NCBI RefSeq assembly: GCF_010634855.1
Contig: NZ_MWLQ01000017.1
Coordinates: forward strand, 62,001 to 126,000
Source: Microbacterium sp. B35-30
Lineage (GTDB): Bacteria > Actinomycetota > Actinomycetes > Actinomycetales > Microbacteriaceae
DNA: 64,000 nucleotides
Direction of reading: 5' to 3'
Under the pieces are notes generated by a model. The model did no database searches. It was not told the DNA's origin and saw only the letters and a program-made list of their open reading frames with translations. Shown one piece after another: positions 45,772 to 53,992 of this stretch. The translations under genes and the position numbers were made by a program. Positions within the stretch are counted from its first letter, which is position 1; each line of letters starts with the position of its first letter.

Positions 45772-46784
45772 GCGAGTGGGCGCTCGAGGATGGTGAGCAC
45801 GACGACATCCTGCGCCGCAGCATCCTGCCCTTGTACTTTCCCGACACCGAACTGCGCGGCGCCCCCCCTAGCTTTACGCTCCTTGCGGGCCAGCCAGGCG
45901 CGGGGAGAACGCGCACAGTTGGCCTTGTCGTCGCCGAGCACGGGTCGGGGACGGCCGTCGTTAGCGGGGACGACCTGAGAGCCTTCCATCCTCGCTTCGC
46001 TGAACGCGGTCATCCACTCACATCGGAAGACCGGGATGGGCTAGCACGCGCAACAGCCGGGTGGGTTCGCGACTGCATCCGCTACGCGCGTGAGAACAAA
46101 TACTCGCTGGTGCTCGAGGGAGCGTTCCTCGACCCGAAGGTCGCTATCGGGACGGCCGAGCGGTTCGCGGGCGAGGGGTTCCAGACGCGCGTCGTCGTCG
46201 TGGCATCCCGACGTGCTGAGAGTCTGTTGTCGGTTGCATCCCTCTACCTTCGCGACGTTCAGTCCTCCGGCCCCGCTCGGTTAGTGAGCCGTGATGCTCA
46301 TGACCGAGCCTTCGAGGCGACGCGCAAGCTCGTCGAGGCCGTAGGGGATGCGGCATCGGTAGACCGCCTGACGATCCTGAAGCGGAATGGCCAGACTGCA
46401 TTCGATGCTCACAGTGTCGATGGCGATGAGGCGTTCCGCGGCGCCGGTGCGGCGCTCGACGATGCCCAGTCAGCCCGATTGAGCCGGTTCGACGCCACGC
46501 AGTGGCTGAGCGAACTGCACCACGTCACCGGATTCGCGGCATCCCGTCGCGATCTCCCGCGCGGCGTGACCGACCTGCTTGTGGATCTGCACGAGGTGGC
46601 GCTTCGCGAGGTGATTCCTGAGTTGCACGTTCCGAGCGATGGCAAGTTCACGATCGCGATCGAGCAGAAGACGGTGGCGAACCTCGTCGCGTTGCGCCGT
46701 TCGCTCCCGCGGGAGCAGGCAGTGGATGTCGCGGCGCCGGTGATCGTGCCTGTCGGTCCGGAGCGTGGGGGTATCTCGCGGTGA
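45768..46784 (+). CDS. Zeta-toxin family kinase
   Basis: 338 aa from ATG 45768. The P-loop reads GQPGAGRT (41-48): the usual Walker A lysine is an arginine. VVSGDDLRAFHP (about 64-75) carries the catalytic aspartate region of zeta toxins, and EGAFLD (about 119-124) with the Arg-rich VVVASRRAES match the substrate and lid elements. Zeta toxins phosphorylate UDP-N-acetylglucosamine and block wall synthesis. It could stabilise the element or act in defence. It overlaps the recombinase-like gene as GTGA. Confidence 0.75.
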   Translation: MSEWALEDGEHDDILRRSILPLYFPDTELRGAPPSFTLLAGQPGAGRTRTVGLVVAEHGSGTAVVSGDDLRAFHPRFAERGHPLTSEDRDGLARATAGWVRDCIRYARENKYSLVLEGAFLDPKVAIGTAERFAGEGFQTRVVVVASRRAESLLSVASLYLRDVQSSGPARLVSRDAHDRAFEATRKLVEAVGDAASVDRLTILKRNGQTAFDAHSVDGDEAFRGAGAALDDAQSARLSRFDATQWLSELHHVTGFAASRRDLPRGVTDLLVDLHEVALREVIPELHVPSDGKFTIAIEQKTVANLVALRRSLPREQAVDVAAPVIVPVGPERGGISR

Positions 46785-47344
46785 ACCGAGTAGTCGGCTA
46801 CTCGCGCGCGCTCGCACCGGGACTAGGGACGACGTCGGATGCGGAGCAACTGATGCTCGCCGGCGCCACTGCTGTGTTCACGGATGACGACTCTGCCGAT
46901 TCAACCAAGTGCACCGGGCTTCGCGCGTGCCTCGAGTCTCTTCAGCCCGGCGACACGCTCATCGTCACCAGCGCGGCGATGCTCGCACCGACCGTCCCAC
47001 AGTTCCTAGGTGCGATCGCGGGGCTGTCGGCAAGAGACGTTCGCTTCCGTTCGCTCTCTGAGTCGGCCCTCTCCACCGGAGTGCAGGTCGATCCGGCAGA
47101 CGTGTTCGCTGCGCTCGAGTCACTGCGACGTCGGCTATCGAGCCTCCAGACTCGGGCGGGGATGGCATCCGCGGCCGCCGAGGGCCGGCGCCCCGGTCGC
47201 CCGACCGTCATGACTCCGGAGCGAGTCGCGATGGCACTGGAGCTTCGGAATCTCGGCCGGCCGGTGACGCATATTGCCCGCGTGCTCGGGGTGAGCGCGA
47301 ACGCGGTTCAACGCTGCCTTGCAGCGTCTCCCGACCGCCCCTGA
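46781..47344 (+). CDS. Degenerate serine-recombinase-like protein
   Basis: 187 aa from GTG 46781. The layout is that of a small resolvase: an N-terminal domain starting VVGYSRALAPGLG, then a GRRPGRPTVMTP linker and a C-terminal HTH (VTHIARVLGVSANAVQRCL). However, in the GYxRVS motif the catalytic serine position is L11, and the later DRLxR motif is replaced by TSAAML. It therefore probably binds DNA without cutting it, perhaps regulating the toxin operon to which it is coupled. Confidence 0.65.
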   Translation: MNRVVGYSRALAPGLGTTSDAEQLMLAGATAVFTDDDSADSTKCTGLRACLESLQPGDTLIVTSAAMLAPTVPQFLGAIAGLSARDVRFRSLSESALSTGVQVDPADVFAALESLRRRLSSLQTRAGMASAAAEGRRPGRPTVMTPERVAMALELRNLGRPVTHIARVLGVSANAVQRCLAASPDRP

Positions 47345-47511
47345 CCACTCCTCGGGTTCTTCCTGGCAGTGGCTCACATCGCGACCGGAGGCGTGCGCAG
47401 TGCCGAGCCCGAGGATTACCGGACTGAGCGCAGCGAGGGAGGATATGCCGCAGGGCCGGAACGGAGCACGGCGCAGGTCGCTACCATCAGCCGCCAGGAA
47501 GGACCGACTCT

Positions 47512-47778
47512 CTATTCCTCACCTGACAGCGCAGCCAGTTTCTGGATGAACGGCCGCCGGTCTGCCGTCGGCACGGTGATCAGCATCCGGATCACATCTC
47601 GGAAGACCTCGAGATCTGGCTGCGGCAGTCGCTTCTCGAACGGCGCCGTGCACCACGCGACGTCCTCCTCGACGTCGTATCCGGGCTCCTGTTCGGGCTT
47701 CTCCGGGTAGTAGGAGAACGCGCAGATCGCGGCGCGGTAGAGCACCTTCTCGGTCTGGCTGCGGTCGATCGTCCTCAT
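47512..47778 (-). CDS. Hypothetical 88-aa protein
   Basis: Started at ATG 47778, which overlaps the upstream gene's stop as ATGA. The protein has the aromatic-rich LYRAAICAFSYYPE, an acidic centre and DVIRMLITVPTADRRPFI near the C-terminus. I do not recognise the family. It is the last gene of a five-gene minus-strand operon headed by an excisionase-like gene. Confidence 0.5.
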   Translation of the reverse strand: MRTIDRSQTEKVLYRAAICAFSYYPEKPEQEPGYDVEEDVAWCTAPFEKRLPQPDLEVFRDVIRMLITVPTADRRPFIQKLAALSGEE

Positions 47779-48677
47779 CGCCTCACTCCCATCGGGTTGT
47801 TCGGCTGCAGCATCGGGTGCGGCGCAGCGGGGTCGAGGTGGTGCGGTCGGCGCGGCTGTTCGCGGTGCCGCAGTCGTTCGTTGATCTGTCGAGCGATGGC
47901 ATTCATCCGGGCCTCCTCGATCTGTTCCGGCGTCGGACGCGGCTTCGGCTTGGGACCGGGCTTCGCGCGGCGGAGTTCCTTCTGCAGTCGCGCCAACTCT
48001 TGCTTCTGCAGTGCCAGCGTGTACGCGGCACGAGCCTTGAGGCAATCGCGCTTCCACGCTGCCCACGCCTCGGCGGGCGTCTCGACGTCCTTCATCGCCA
48101 CCGCAAGCTCCTCCTTCGTCCACGCCCGCGAGAAGAACTCGTCAGCGGCTGCGCGGTTCGCGAATCGCTCGTCTCTCGAGGTGCGATGGATGCGGCGCGC
48201 CGGCAGCCCTGCCTCGCGTCGACGCTTCTCGCGGTCGCGCCACGCGCGGTGGACGGCATTCTGCTTTTCCTTGTTGCGGGCGTAGTACTCGCGACGGCGC
48301 GCCCGTTGCTCTTCAGCGTGCTCGGCGTAGAACTCGCGCCGACGTTCGCGATGCTTCTCGGGATGCTCGCGGTACTTCTCGCGGAGCCGCGCGTTGACCT
48401 CATCCTTGTGCTTGTCGCGCCAGCGCTGATTCCGCTCCCGCTTGCCCCGCCGGTACGCCTCCGGATCCTTCTCCCGCAGCTCGGCTCGATACTGCCGCTG
48501 GTACTCGAGATACTCCTCGCGGCGCTGTGCGTAGTAGTCGCGCGCATACTGCCGGCGCGCTTCCTTGCGCTGCTTCTCGCGGTTGTGAAGCGCAGCACGC
48601 GCGTGCGCGATCTGCAGGCGGATGTCTTCGCTTTCGCGCTCGAGGCGCTCGGCTTCGTCGTCGGTCACGGTCTTCAC
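47775..48677 (-). CDS. Highly charged, long helical hypothetical protein
   Basis: 300 aa. Residues about 5-170 are almost continuous Arg/Glu/Lys/Gln/Tyr helix, with repeated units of the style REKYREHPEKHRERRREFY and ARRREYYARNKEKQNAVHRA. This resembles repetitive nucleic-acid-binding proteins of actinobacterial phages and mobile elements. The C-terminal part is Pro/Lys-rich (KPGPKPKPRPTPEQ). No catalytic motif is seen. It overlaps both neighbours by four bases. Confidence 0.6.
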   Translation of the reverse strand: MKTVTDDEAERLERESEDIRLQIAHARAALHNREKQRKEARRQYARDYYAQRREEYLEYQRQYRAELREKDPEAYRRGKRERNQRWRDKHKDEVNARLREKYREHPEKHRERRREFYAEHAEEQRARRREYYARNKEKQNAVHRAWRDREKRRREAGLPARRIHRTSRDERFANRAAADEFFSRAWTKEELAVAMKDVETPAEAWAAWKRDCLKARAAYTLALQKQELARLQKELRRAKPGPKPKPRPTPEQIEEARMNAIARQINERLRHREQPRRPHHLDPAAPHPMLQPNNPMGVRR

Positions 48678-49144
48678 CTCGCCATCGACGTGTCGGACCG
48701 AGGCTGTGCCCAGATTTCGTCGAGCAGCGAATCGACTGGTGCGAACCGATCACGGATTCTGCGCGGCGGCGCCAGCGGGAACCGACGATCGGCCTCGGCC
48801 GCCGACCGCTTGCCACGCGGGAAGTATTCCCGGAACAGCCGGCATCCCGGATCCGTGACGATCCAGTGGCAGCGGACGCCACACCACACGGTGAGGTCCA
48901 GTTCTGCCTCCTCCGCGGAGTGCGCCCACACTCCAACGACGTGACCGTCGATGAGCTGAGCCGTGTGCCAGTTGCGGTCACCCGACTCGACTGCGCGCGC
49001 CGCGAGAGCCTCGTTGATCAGTTGGCGACGGATGCGGCAATCCTCATCCGTGGCGCGAGCACCGCGGATCGGCGCCGCTGCGCGGATCCACTCCCCGGCT
49101 TCGGCGAGACTCTCCCCCTTCACCGGCGTGCTCAGTCGGCTCAT
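48674..49144 (-). CDS. Hypothetical 156-aa protein
   Basis: Soluble protein with a helical N-terminus (GEWIRAAAPIRG) and a central beta-rich part GVWAHSAEEAELDLTVWCGVRCHWIVTD containing two nearby cysteines. The C-terminus is basic. I do not recognise the family. It lies in the middle of the five-gene operon, coupled by a 1-nt overlap to the glutaredoxin gene and a 4-nt overlap to the charged helical protein. Confidence 0.5.
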   Translation of the reverse strand: MSRLSTPVKGESLAEAGEWIRAAAPIRGARATDEDCRIRRQLINEALAARAVESGDRNWHTAQLIDGHVVGVWAHSAEEAELDLTVWCGVRCHWIVTDPGCRLFREYFPRGKRSAAEADRRFPLAPPRRIRDRFAPVDSLLDEIWAQPRSDTSMAR

Positions 49145-49446
49145 CAGAGGATCCCCAGTCGCGAAGCGAGACCATCGAGTTTGTCGGGACGGAACCCGCT
49201 CCAGTGGTCCTCATCGCTGACGACGACGACTGGCGCTTCGGTGTATCCGAGATCGTCGACAACGTACTCACGCGCAGCTTGGTTGTCTCGGATGTCGACC
49301 TCGATGAATCGAACGCCCTTCTGCGCGAGCATCCTCTTGGTCAGCGTGCACCGCATGCACGCAGGCCCGGTCGTGTAGACAGTGATCACCTCCGCCGACG
49401 AGCCTGCATGCAGTCCGGGATGCTGCAGCTGATGCCTAGTGAGCAT
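49144..49446 (-). CDS. Glutaredoxin/NrdH-like redox protein
   Basis: 100 aa from ATG 49446, overlapping the excisionase-like gene by 11 nt. ITVYTTGPACMRCTLTKRML (about 21-40) holds the CxxC redox site (C30, C33), and YTEAPVVVV gives the cis-Pro loop, followed by WSGFRPDKLDGLASRL as in NrdH. NrdH-type proteins reduce ribonucleotide reductase. The copy here may be a mobile-element version common on actinobacterial elements and phages. Confidence 0.8.
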   Translation of the reverse strand: MLTRHQLQHPGLHAGSSAEVITVYTTGPACMRCTLTKRMLAQKGVRFIEVDIRDNQAAREYVVDDLGYTEAPVVVVSDEDHWSGFRPDKLDGLASRLGIL

Positions 49447-49666
49447 GAGCGCCGCCGTCCCGAGCACCGTCCTCGATCCAGGCCTCGACCTCATCGAGCG
49501 CGTAGACCACGATGCGGCCGAGCTTGCGATAGCGCGGCCCTTTGCCCTCGTATCGCCACATCGCGAGGGTGTTCTTGGTCACGCCGGGCAAAGCCGCCGC
49601 GAGTTCGTCTGGGCTCAAGAAGACGTGGCTGAGACCGGAAGTGTCAGAGTTCATCGCTGTCGTCAT
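49436..49666 (-). CDS. Excisionase-family DNA-binding protein
   Basis: 76 aa. ATG 49666 is chosen because AAGGAGG lies about 8 nt upstream; the earlier ATG has no such site. FLSPDELAAALPGVTKNTLA followed by MWRYEGKGPRYRKLGR and YALDEVEAWIED is a textbook MerR-like HTH_17 excisionase/AlpA domain. It could control excision of the element or transcription of the operon that it heads. Confidence 0.75.
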   Translation of the reverse strand: MTTAMNSDTSGLSHVFLSPDELAAALPGVTKNTLAMWRYEGKGPRYRKLGRIVVYALDEVEAWIEDGARDGGAHAH

Positions 49667-49701
49667 GGAGGTCGCCTCCTTTTGCGGATTCAATCGGACG
49701 T

Positions 49702-49739
49702 TTGACAGCAGTACACCCCTAATGCGTATCCTTAGTCAA
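49702..49739. promoter_or_regulatory. Overlapping divergent promoter candidates
   Basis: On the minus strand TTGACT (49734-49739) and TGTACT (49710-49715) are 18 nt apart, upstream of the excisionase operon. On the plus strand TTGACA (49702-49707) is followed by TATCCT (49727-49732) at a long 19-nt spacing, upstream of the gene at 49783. The two would compete for polymerase. Assigned by eye from box similarity. Confidence 0.4.
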
Positions 49740-49782
49740 GAGGTTTCTGCAGAACTCCTCCGCAGTAGGACAAGATGAGGGG

Positions 49783-50373
49783 GTGAAGGTCGACGTGAAG
49801 ACACCCGATGGCAAGACGATGTCGGCGGAGGCTGCTTCGCAGTCGGTCGGATCCGCGCTGCGAATTGCACCAGCCTTCGTCGCCACGGCCGTCGACGAGG
49901 CGACTGGAGTCGAGACCACGATCGAGGCTCACTACAGCGCAGTCCGCGGCCGCTACATCATCACGACCATCGTCAACCGCGCGATCGCCGAGGACTTCAA
50001 CGAGGATCGTTTGAAGCACGCAGCGCCGCAGGCGATCCTGCAAGTCGCCATCCCCCACTGCGTCGCTCTTCAACTCCACGAGGATCCCGAGGCACCGTGG
50101 ACGACGGTCGCGGACCTCACGACTGCAGAGGGCCGCATCATCCCCCCATGGATGGCGCAAGCCGTCGTGAAGCGAGGCATGAAGGACGAGCGGTGGGAGG
50201 TCATCGAGATCCTCTACGGCACAGCAGCGCTCGCGGACCTTCCGCCTGTCAAGCTCATCGCGCTCGAACTCGAAGTGCCGGAGCGCACTGCCTCGGACTG
50301 GATCCAGAAGGCTCGCGCGGCAGGGTGGCTGGTCGGCATGACGTCGAATGTGGGCAGGCCAGCGGGTGGGTGA
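49783..50373 (+). CDS. Hypothetical protein with a C-terminal HTH-like segment
   Basis: 196 aa from GTG 49783 (GAGGGG upstream). The N-terminal 80 residues are mixed strands and helices; the centre includes EDPEAPWTTVADLTTAEGRI. The last 60 residues (VKLIALELEVPERTASDWIQ) look like a helix-turn-helix ahead of a GWLVGMTSNVGRPAGG tail. I do not recognise the family. It is divergent from the excisionase operon and may be its regulator. Confidence 0.55.
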   Translation: MKVDVKTPDGKTMSAEAASQSVGSALRIAPAFVATAVDEATGVETTIEAHYSAVRGRYIITTIVNRAIAEDFNEDRLKHAAPQAILQVAIPHCVALQLHEDPEAPWTTVADLTTAEGRIIPPWMAQAVVKRGMKDERWEVIEILYGTAALADLPPVKLIALELEVPERTASDWIQKARAAGWLVGMTSNVGRPAGG

Positions 50374-50521
50374 TGCGTTCCGCTCCGACTGCCAAACTGA
50401 TTTCCGCGACTGGGCATGGAGTGTCGAACCAGCGACCTACGTCACCACTCGATCAATCGGATCCGACCGCACGAGCGCGACCCGTTCGGTAGTGGCGTAG
50501 GCGGGACCGAACGTTTGCGTC

Positions 50522-51595
50522 GTGGATACTGCAACCACCAAGGCTGCGCATGCGGGCCTCCAAGAATGCAGTCGCCGCCGCAATGCGCACCCACTACGGT
50601 GGAGCAAACTGATATCGGCATTCGAGATCTGGGGAACAATGCCTGACTGGTACCAAGCTGGACTGCCCGCGCACATGACCTGGTGGGGCAACTGGAAGTA
50701 CTGGACATCGACACTCACAGATCACTATCAGGACGCGGCCAAGGGCCGATACACCTACCCCGTCGGAGTCGAAGCGTACAGAGCGCTCCATACCGTGTCG
50801 GGCTTGATCCTGGACAGCGTGCTCGTCCTTATTGATCGCAAGCGGGAGCGGGCCCTGCTGTGCACTTTCCCCTCGTTCCTCGGAGTTACAGTCGGTGGAC
50901 CGCTCTTCTCAGGGCATGAGGGCGACCCGGCAAAGCGGGAACTCGCAGCAAGAGCAGAATCGGAACTGGCTGAGAGGTCAGATCTGGACCACCTGCGCCT
51001 CGAAGGCCCGGATGGCCGCGCCTGGACTGTCTATGCGAAGGAAGTGCCAGCCGGACCTGAGTTCTTCCAAGCCGATGGTCGGTCACTGTCCGCCGTGGGA
51101 ACTCAGCGAGTAGCGGACTACCTCCGGGGCGTGCTCACGGCAGCCGGCCAATGGCTCCTCATCTCAGAGGAGAAGAAGCAGATGCTCGCGTCGTTGCAAG
51201 TGGAGGTCTCCTCAACGACCAACGCGGTTCGACCCGAAGAGCCAATGTCTGCGGGTAGCACCCACCGTGCAAGCGCGTCGGCGCCTGCTTCAGCTACCCC
51301 GACCAGCCGTTCCGGGGGGTGCTACGTCGCCACTGCCGTATACGGCAACTACGACTGCCCCGAGGTCTGGGTGTTGCGTCGCTGGCGCGATACACGTCTC
51401 ATAACGAATGCGGCGGGCCGCGCTTTCGTTGCCGCGTACTATGCCTTCAGTCCCCACCTAGTTCGCTTGCTCGGCGATCGGGACTGGTTCCGTCGTTCGA
51501 TGCGGCGACCGATCGACCTGCTCGTGAAGCGGCTACGAGATTCGGGCTACCTGGACACGCCATATGCAGACCCGCAAAGGCTCATGAAGCGCTGA
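50522..51595 (+). CDS. CFI-box C-terminal domain protein
   Basis: 357 aa from GTG 50522; ATG 50640 (MPDWYQAGLPAHMTWW) is a likely alternative that gives 318 aa. The N-terminal 225 residues are of unknown fold. A Ser/Thr/Ala-rich linker (about 235-262) leads to the CFI-box region: GGCYVATAVYGNYDCPEV, LRRWRDTRLI and FVAAYYAFSPHLVR. This C-terminal module recurs in many bacterial proteins and is thought to be a membrane-association or processing signal of unknown mechanism. It is the last gene before the apparent end of the accessory region. Confidence 0.6.
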   Translation: MDTATTKAAHAGLQECSRRRNAHPLRWSKLISAFEIWGTMPDWYQAGLPAHMTWWGNWKYWTSTLTDHYQDAAKGRYTYPVGVEAYRALHTVSGLILDSVLVLIDRKRERALLCTFPSFLGVTVGGPLFSGHEGDPAKRELAARAESELAERSDLDHLRLEGPDGRAWTVYAKEVPAGPEFFQADGRSLSAVGTQRVADYLRGVLTAAGQWLLISEEKKQMLASLQVEVSSTTNAVRPEEPMSAGSTHRASASAPASATPTSRSGGCYVATAVYGNYDCPEVWVLRRWRDTRLITNAAGRAFVAAYYAFSPHLVRLLGDRDWFRRSMRRPIDLLVKRLRDSGYLDTPYADPQRLMKR

Positions 51596-51943
51596 GCAGC
51601 AACTGGCCTAGCCAACCAGTGCCACTCAATGGCGTCGGCGGATCCTAGGATCGCCGGACGAGTGCGCGCTCGTAACGTGTCGGCGGACTGTTGGCTGTGC
51701 GCTAGCTGGGCGGTAGCAGTCGCCTCCATCGTGGACACGAGATGGACACAAGCCGTGCAGATCGCAACCCAGAAGGCTGATCGAGACCGAACGAGACAAG
51801 ACACTCCAGGGGGCGGAAGCCCTTGATTTTCCGGAGCAGAACGCCCCGACCCGTGAGATTCCGCACTCAAACGGATGCCGCGGACACCAGCCAACCGGAG
51901 TTTCGACTCCCGCCGTCGCGTCGGGTCGTGAGTCCTCTCCCGC
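51596..51943. other. 348-nt gap at the accessory-chromosome boundary
   Basis: No convincing gene is visible on either strand. Gene content changes from element-like to chromosome-like across it, so an attachment site may lie here. A TTCGACTCCCGCCG string near 51902-51915 resembles the 3' T-arm of a tRNA, but no cloverleaf can be folded, and it does not match the tRNA-Arg 3' end at 1193-1264. Confidence 0.3.
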
Positions 51944-52657
51944 TCAGCGCTGCACAACGTCTCCCGAGCCCGACACGCGCACGTCGGTGCTCGGGTCGCC
52001 GGAGTACGTGACTTGACCGCTGCCCGAAAGGTCGACGGAGAGACTGTCGCTCGCCGAAACATCGACTTCGCCCGATCCGGAGAGGTTGACGACGGCATCC
52101 TGCGCCTCGAGCTCTTGGGCGTCGACGTGGCCGCTGCCCTCCAGGTCGACGGAGAGCTCGGCGGCGGAGCCCGTCAGGACGACGTCGCCCGACCCGGACA
52201 GCCGTACCTCGACACGATCGGCGTCGAGGTCCGACCAGTCGACGTCGCCCGAGCCATCGAGGTCGAGCTGTACGGTGCCGTCTGCGGAGACCGTCGCCTC
52301 GACATCGCCGGAGCCGTTCAGCTCGATCAGCTCCAGCCGGAGCACGGTCAGCTCGTACCGCACGTCGCCCAGCCCCATCGTGAAGCCAGGCTCGGCGGCC
52401 AGTACGAGGGTGTCGCCGTCTACCTCGGAAGTGAGACGCTCGATCACCCCCTCCGGAGCGTGCACCGTGAGTGCCGGCTCCCCCTCCGACACGACGAGAT
52501 CACCGGATGTGTCGAGGACCACATGCGACACCTCGTCGATGTCTCGCTCCTCGGAGGTCATCGGCCCGACGGGGATCATCAGTGAGCACCCCGACAGCGC
52601 GAGGACCGACGCCGCGATCACGAGGGCGCCCGGCAGTCGGCATCCGATTCCATTCAT
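51944..52657 (-). CDS. DUF2807 (GIN-domain) lipoprotein
   Basis: 237 aa. A signal peptide with lipobox LSGC (about 21-24) is followed by a beta-solenoid-like domain with repeated LxGSGDV strings (LNGSGDVEA, LDGSGDVDW, LSGSGDVVL, LSGSGQVTY), diagnostic of GIN/DUF2807 auto-transporter-adhesin-head-like proteins. It should be anchored on the outer face of the membrane. Its role is unknown; it is common in bacterial chromosomes. Confidence 0.85.
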   Translation of the reverse strand: MNGIGCRLPGALVIAASVLALSGCSLMIPVGPMTSEERDIDEVSHVVLDTSGDLVVSEGEPALTVHAPEGVIERLTSEVDGDTLVLAAEPGFTMGLGDVRYELTVLRLELIELNGSGDVEATVSADGTVQLDLDGSGDVDWSDLDADRVEVRLSGSGDVVLTGSAAELSVDLEGSGHVDAQELEAQDAVVNLSGSGEVDVSASDSLSVDLSGSGQVTYSGDPSTDVRVSGSGDVVQR

Positions 52658-53362
52658 CGGTGTCTCCCTCCTTCAGCGAAGGTGTGCCGTCAGGTCAACG
52701 GGCGGCCACCGACATCCCCTTGCCGGATGAAGGGCGACGCCGCGGAGAGCTTGAGCGCTCACAGCCATGCCCTTCGTCACCATGATGGGAGAACAAGCGC
52801 GCTCGTGCCACCCACCTGCGGAATCACCCGAGGTGCTGACGGGCGAAGCCGCCGAAGTCGGTGAGCGCGGTGCGCGCGGCATGGAGCACAGCGTCGGCGG
52901 CAGACCGGCCAGATGCGCGCACGGTGGCGAGACCCGCGGGTCATCGCGTGCCGGGCCGGGCGGCAGATTGGTTGCGGCGAGCTCTTCCGAAGTACGGCCG
53001 GTCGAGGGTGTCGTTGTCGTCCGCGGAAGCGCCACCCACCGCGACCCAGCCGGCACGTGATCGCGCTCGTAGCTGAACGGGTTCAGCCGAGCGCGACGAA
53101 GCGCGCGGTCGCACCGCGGAAGGTGCTCGCCGGGCCGGCGCCCGAAAAGCCCAGAGCAACAGTCGAGCCCGGCGGTGTCTCAGAGTGACGATCGACGAGT
53201 CGGCGATGCACGACGAGACGGTCACCGCGCGGACGAAAGAGCGCGCCCGCTCGAACGAGAACCCGGGCAGAAAAGGAGGTCATGGTTGCTGCTTCGTGAT
53301 GGGCGCCGGCGACCCGGAGGCGCGCGACCGGCGGGGAGGAGGGGATGTCGATGGGCTTGCGG
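52658..53362. other. 705-nt stretch without a convincing gene
   Basis: Several open frames overlap here on both strands, but all show Arg/Pro-rich composition typical of reading high-GC DNA out of frame, with no ribosome site or recognisable motif. Decayed gene fragments are possible, since short minus-strand pieces in different frames follow one another. I see no RNA gene or repeat. Confidence 0.4.
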
Positions 53363-53677
53363 CTACGCGGCTTCGGCATGGCTCTGGCATTCGATGCAGG
53401 CGGCCGCGTACGGGAGCACCTCGAGCCGCGCGGGTGCGATCTGCCGACCGCACCGGGTGCATCGGCCATATGTCCCCTGGTTGATCCGATTCAACGCCGC
53501 GGTGATCTGCTCGATCGTGACGCGGTGGGATGCCGCCGTCTGATAGGCGACCGGGTCGATGCTCGGAAGAGCGAAGGGCTCGATCTCTTGAAGGGCCGCG
53601 AGCCGCTCCTCTAGCTGTCGCTCGAGCTCGCGCTGCGCCCCGGCAAGAGGGATGGCCTCAGTACTTTCGATGGTCAT
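53363..53677 (-). CDS. TraR/DksA-type zinc-finger protein
   Basis: 104 aa with AGGAG upstream of ATG 53677. The helical N-terminus (QRELERQLEERLAALQEIE) ends in the zinc finger CTRCGRQIAPARLEVLPYAA followed by ACIEC, the C-x2-C...C-x2-C pattern of the DksA/TraR family. The acidic coiled-coil tip that DksA uses to enter RNA polymerase is not obvious in this short protein. Such proteins are stress-linked regulators in Actinobacteria; the exact role is unknown. Confidence 0.8.
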   Translation of the reverse strand: MTIESTEAIPLAGAQRELERQLEERLAALQEIEPFALPSIDPVAYQTAASHRVTIEQITAALNRINQGTYGRCTRCGRQIAPARLEVLPYAAACIECQSHAEAA

Positions 53678-53695
53678 GGTGTGCTCCTTGGGTAC

Positions 53696-53723
53696 AAAAA
53701 AAGCGCCGCATGTGCGACGCGCT
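53696..53723 (-). terminator. Intrinsic terminator with T-tract
   Basis: On the minus strand a short stem (AGCGC/GCGCT plus inner GCG/CGC with a 2-nt bulge) is followed by seven T. It lies downstream of the small ORF 53759-53935 and just before the ribosome site of the TraR-type gene, so it could end the former or act as a leader attenuator for the latter. Confidence 0.55.
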
Positions 53724-53758
53724 GGGTGTCCGGTTGGACCGATCGATGGAATCGGGTC

Positions 53759-53935
53759 CTACGGGGGCGCGACGCGACGGGTGGGCTGCACGAACAGTCC
53801 GTCCGCGTCGGTCCGCCGGGGCGGCAGCACCTCGTGGCGGGCGCCTGCGATGTCGACCACCGCAGTCACCACGGAGGCGTCGGTGAGACGCTCCGTGCGG
53901 TGCGGGCGGGCCATCGTGATCATGGCCATCACCAT
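53759..53935 (-). CDS. Small hypothetical protein (58 aa or less)
   Basis: An ATG-started frame, with alternative in-frame ATGs at 53929, 53923 and 53914, ends at TAG 53759-53761. The peptide includes RLTDASVVTAVVDIAGARHE and a C-terminal Arg/Pro run. It is immediately followed by a T-tract terminator on the same strand, which supports a real transcription unit. No ribosome site is clear, and no family is recognised. Confidence 0.4.
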   Translation of the reverse strand: MVMAMITMARPHRTERLTDASVVTAVVDIAGARHEVLPPRRTDADGLFVQPTRRVAPP

Positions 53936-53992
53936 AGCCCGGTTCCAGAAAAAGGCAAGTCAGCGGGATTTCCGCAGATCCGGCGCACCGAG

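Noticed and set aside
47817-48944. 375-aa plus-strand frame opposite the charged helical protein
   Set aside because: The hydrophobic Leu/Val-rich reading is a mirror of the Arg/Glu-rich minus gene; the minus genes are coupled by overlaps in one operon.
51902-51915. tRNA remnant (T-arm-like TTCGACTCCCGCCG)
   Set aside because: No matching stem strands and no match to the tRNA-Arg 3' end; too short to call an att site.
52673-53469. Overlapping Arg/Pro-rich frames on both strands
   Set aside because: No frame has a ribosome site or motif; recorded instead as a region without a convincing gene.
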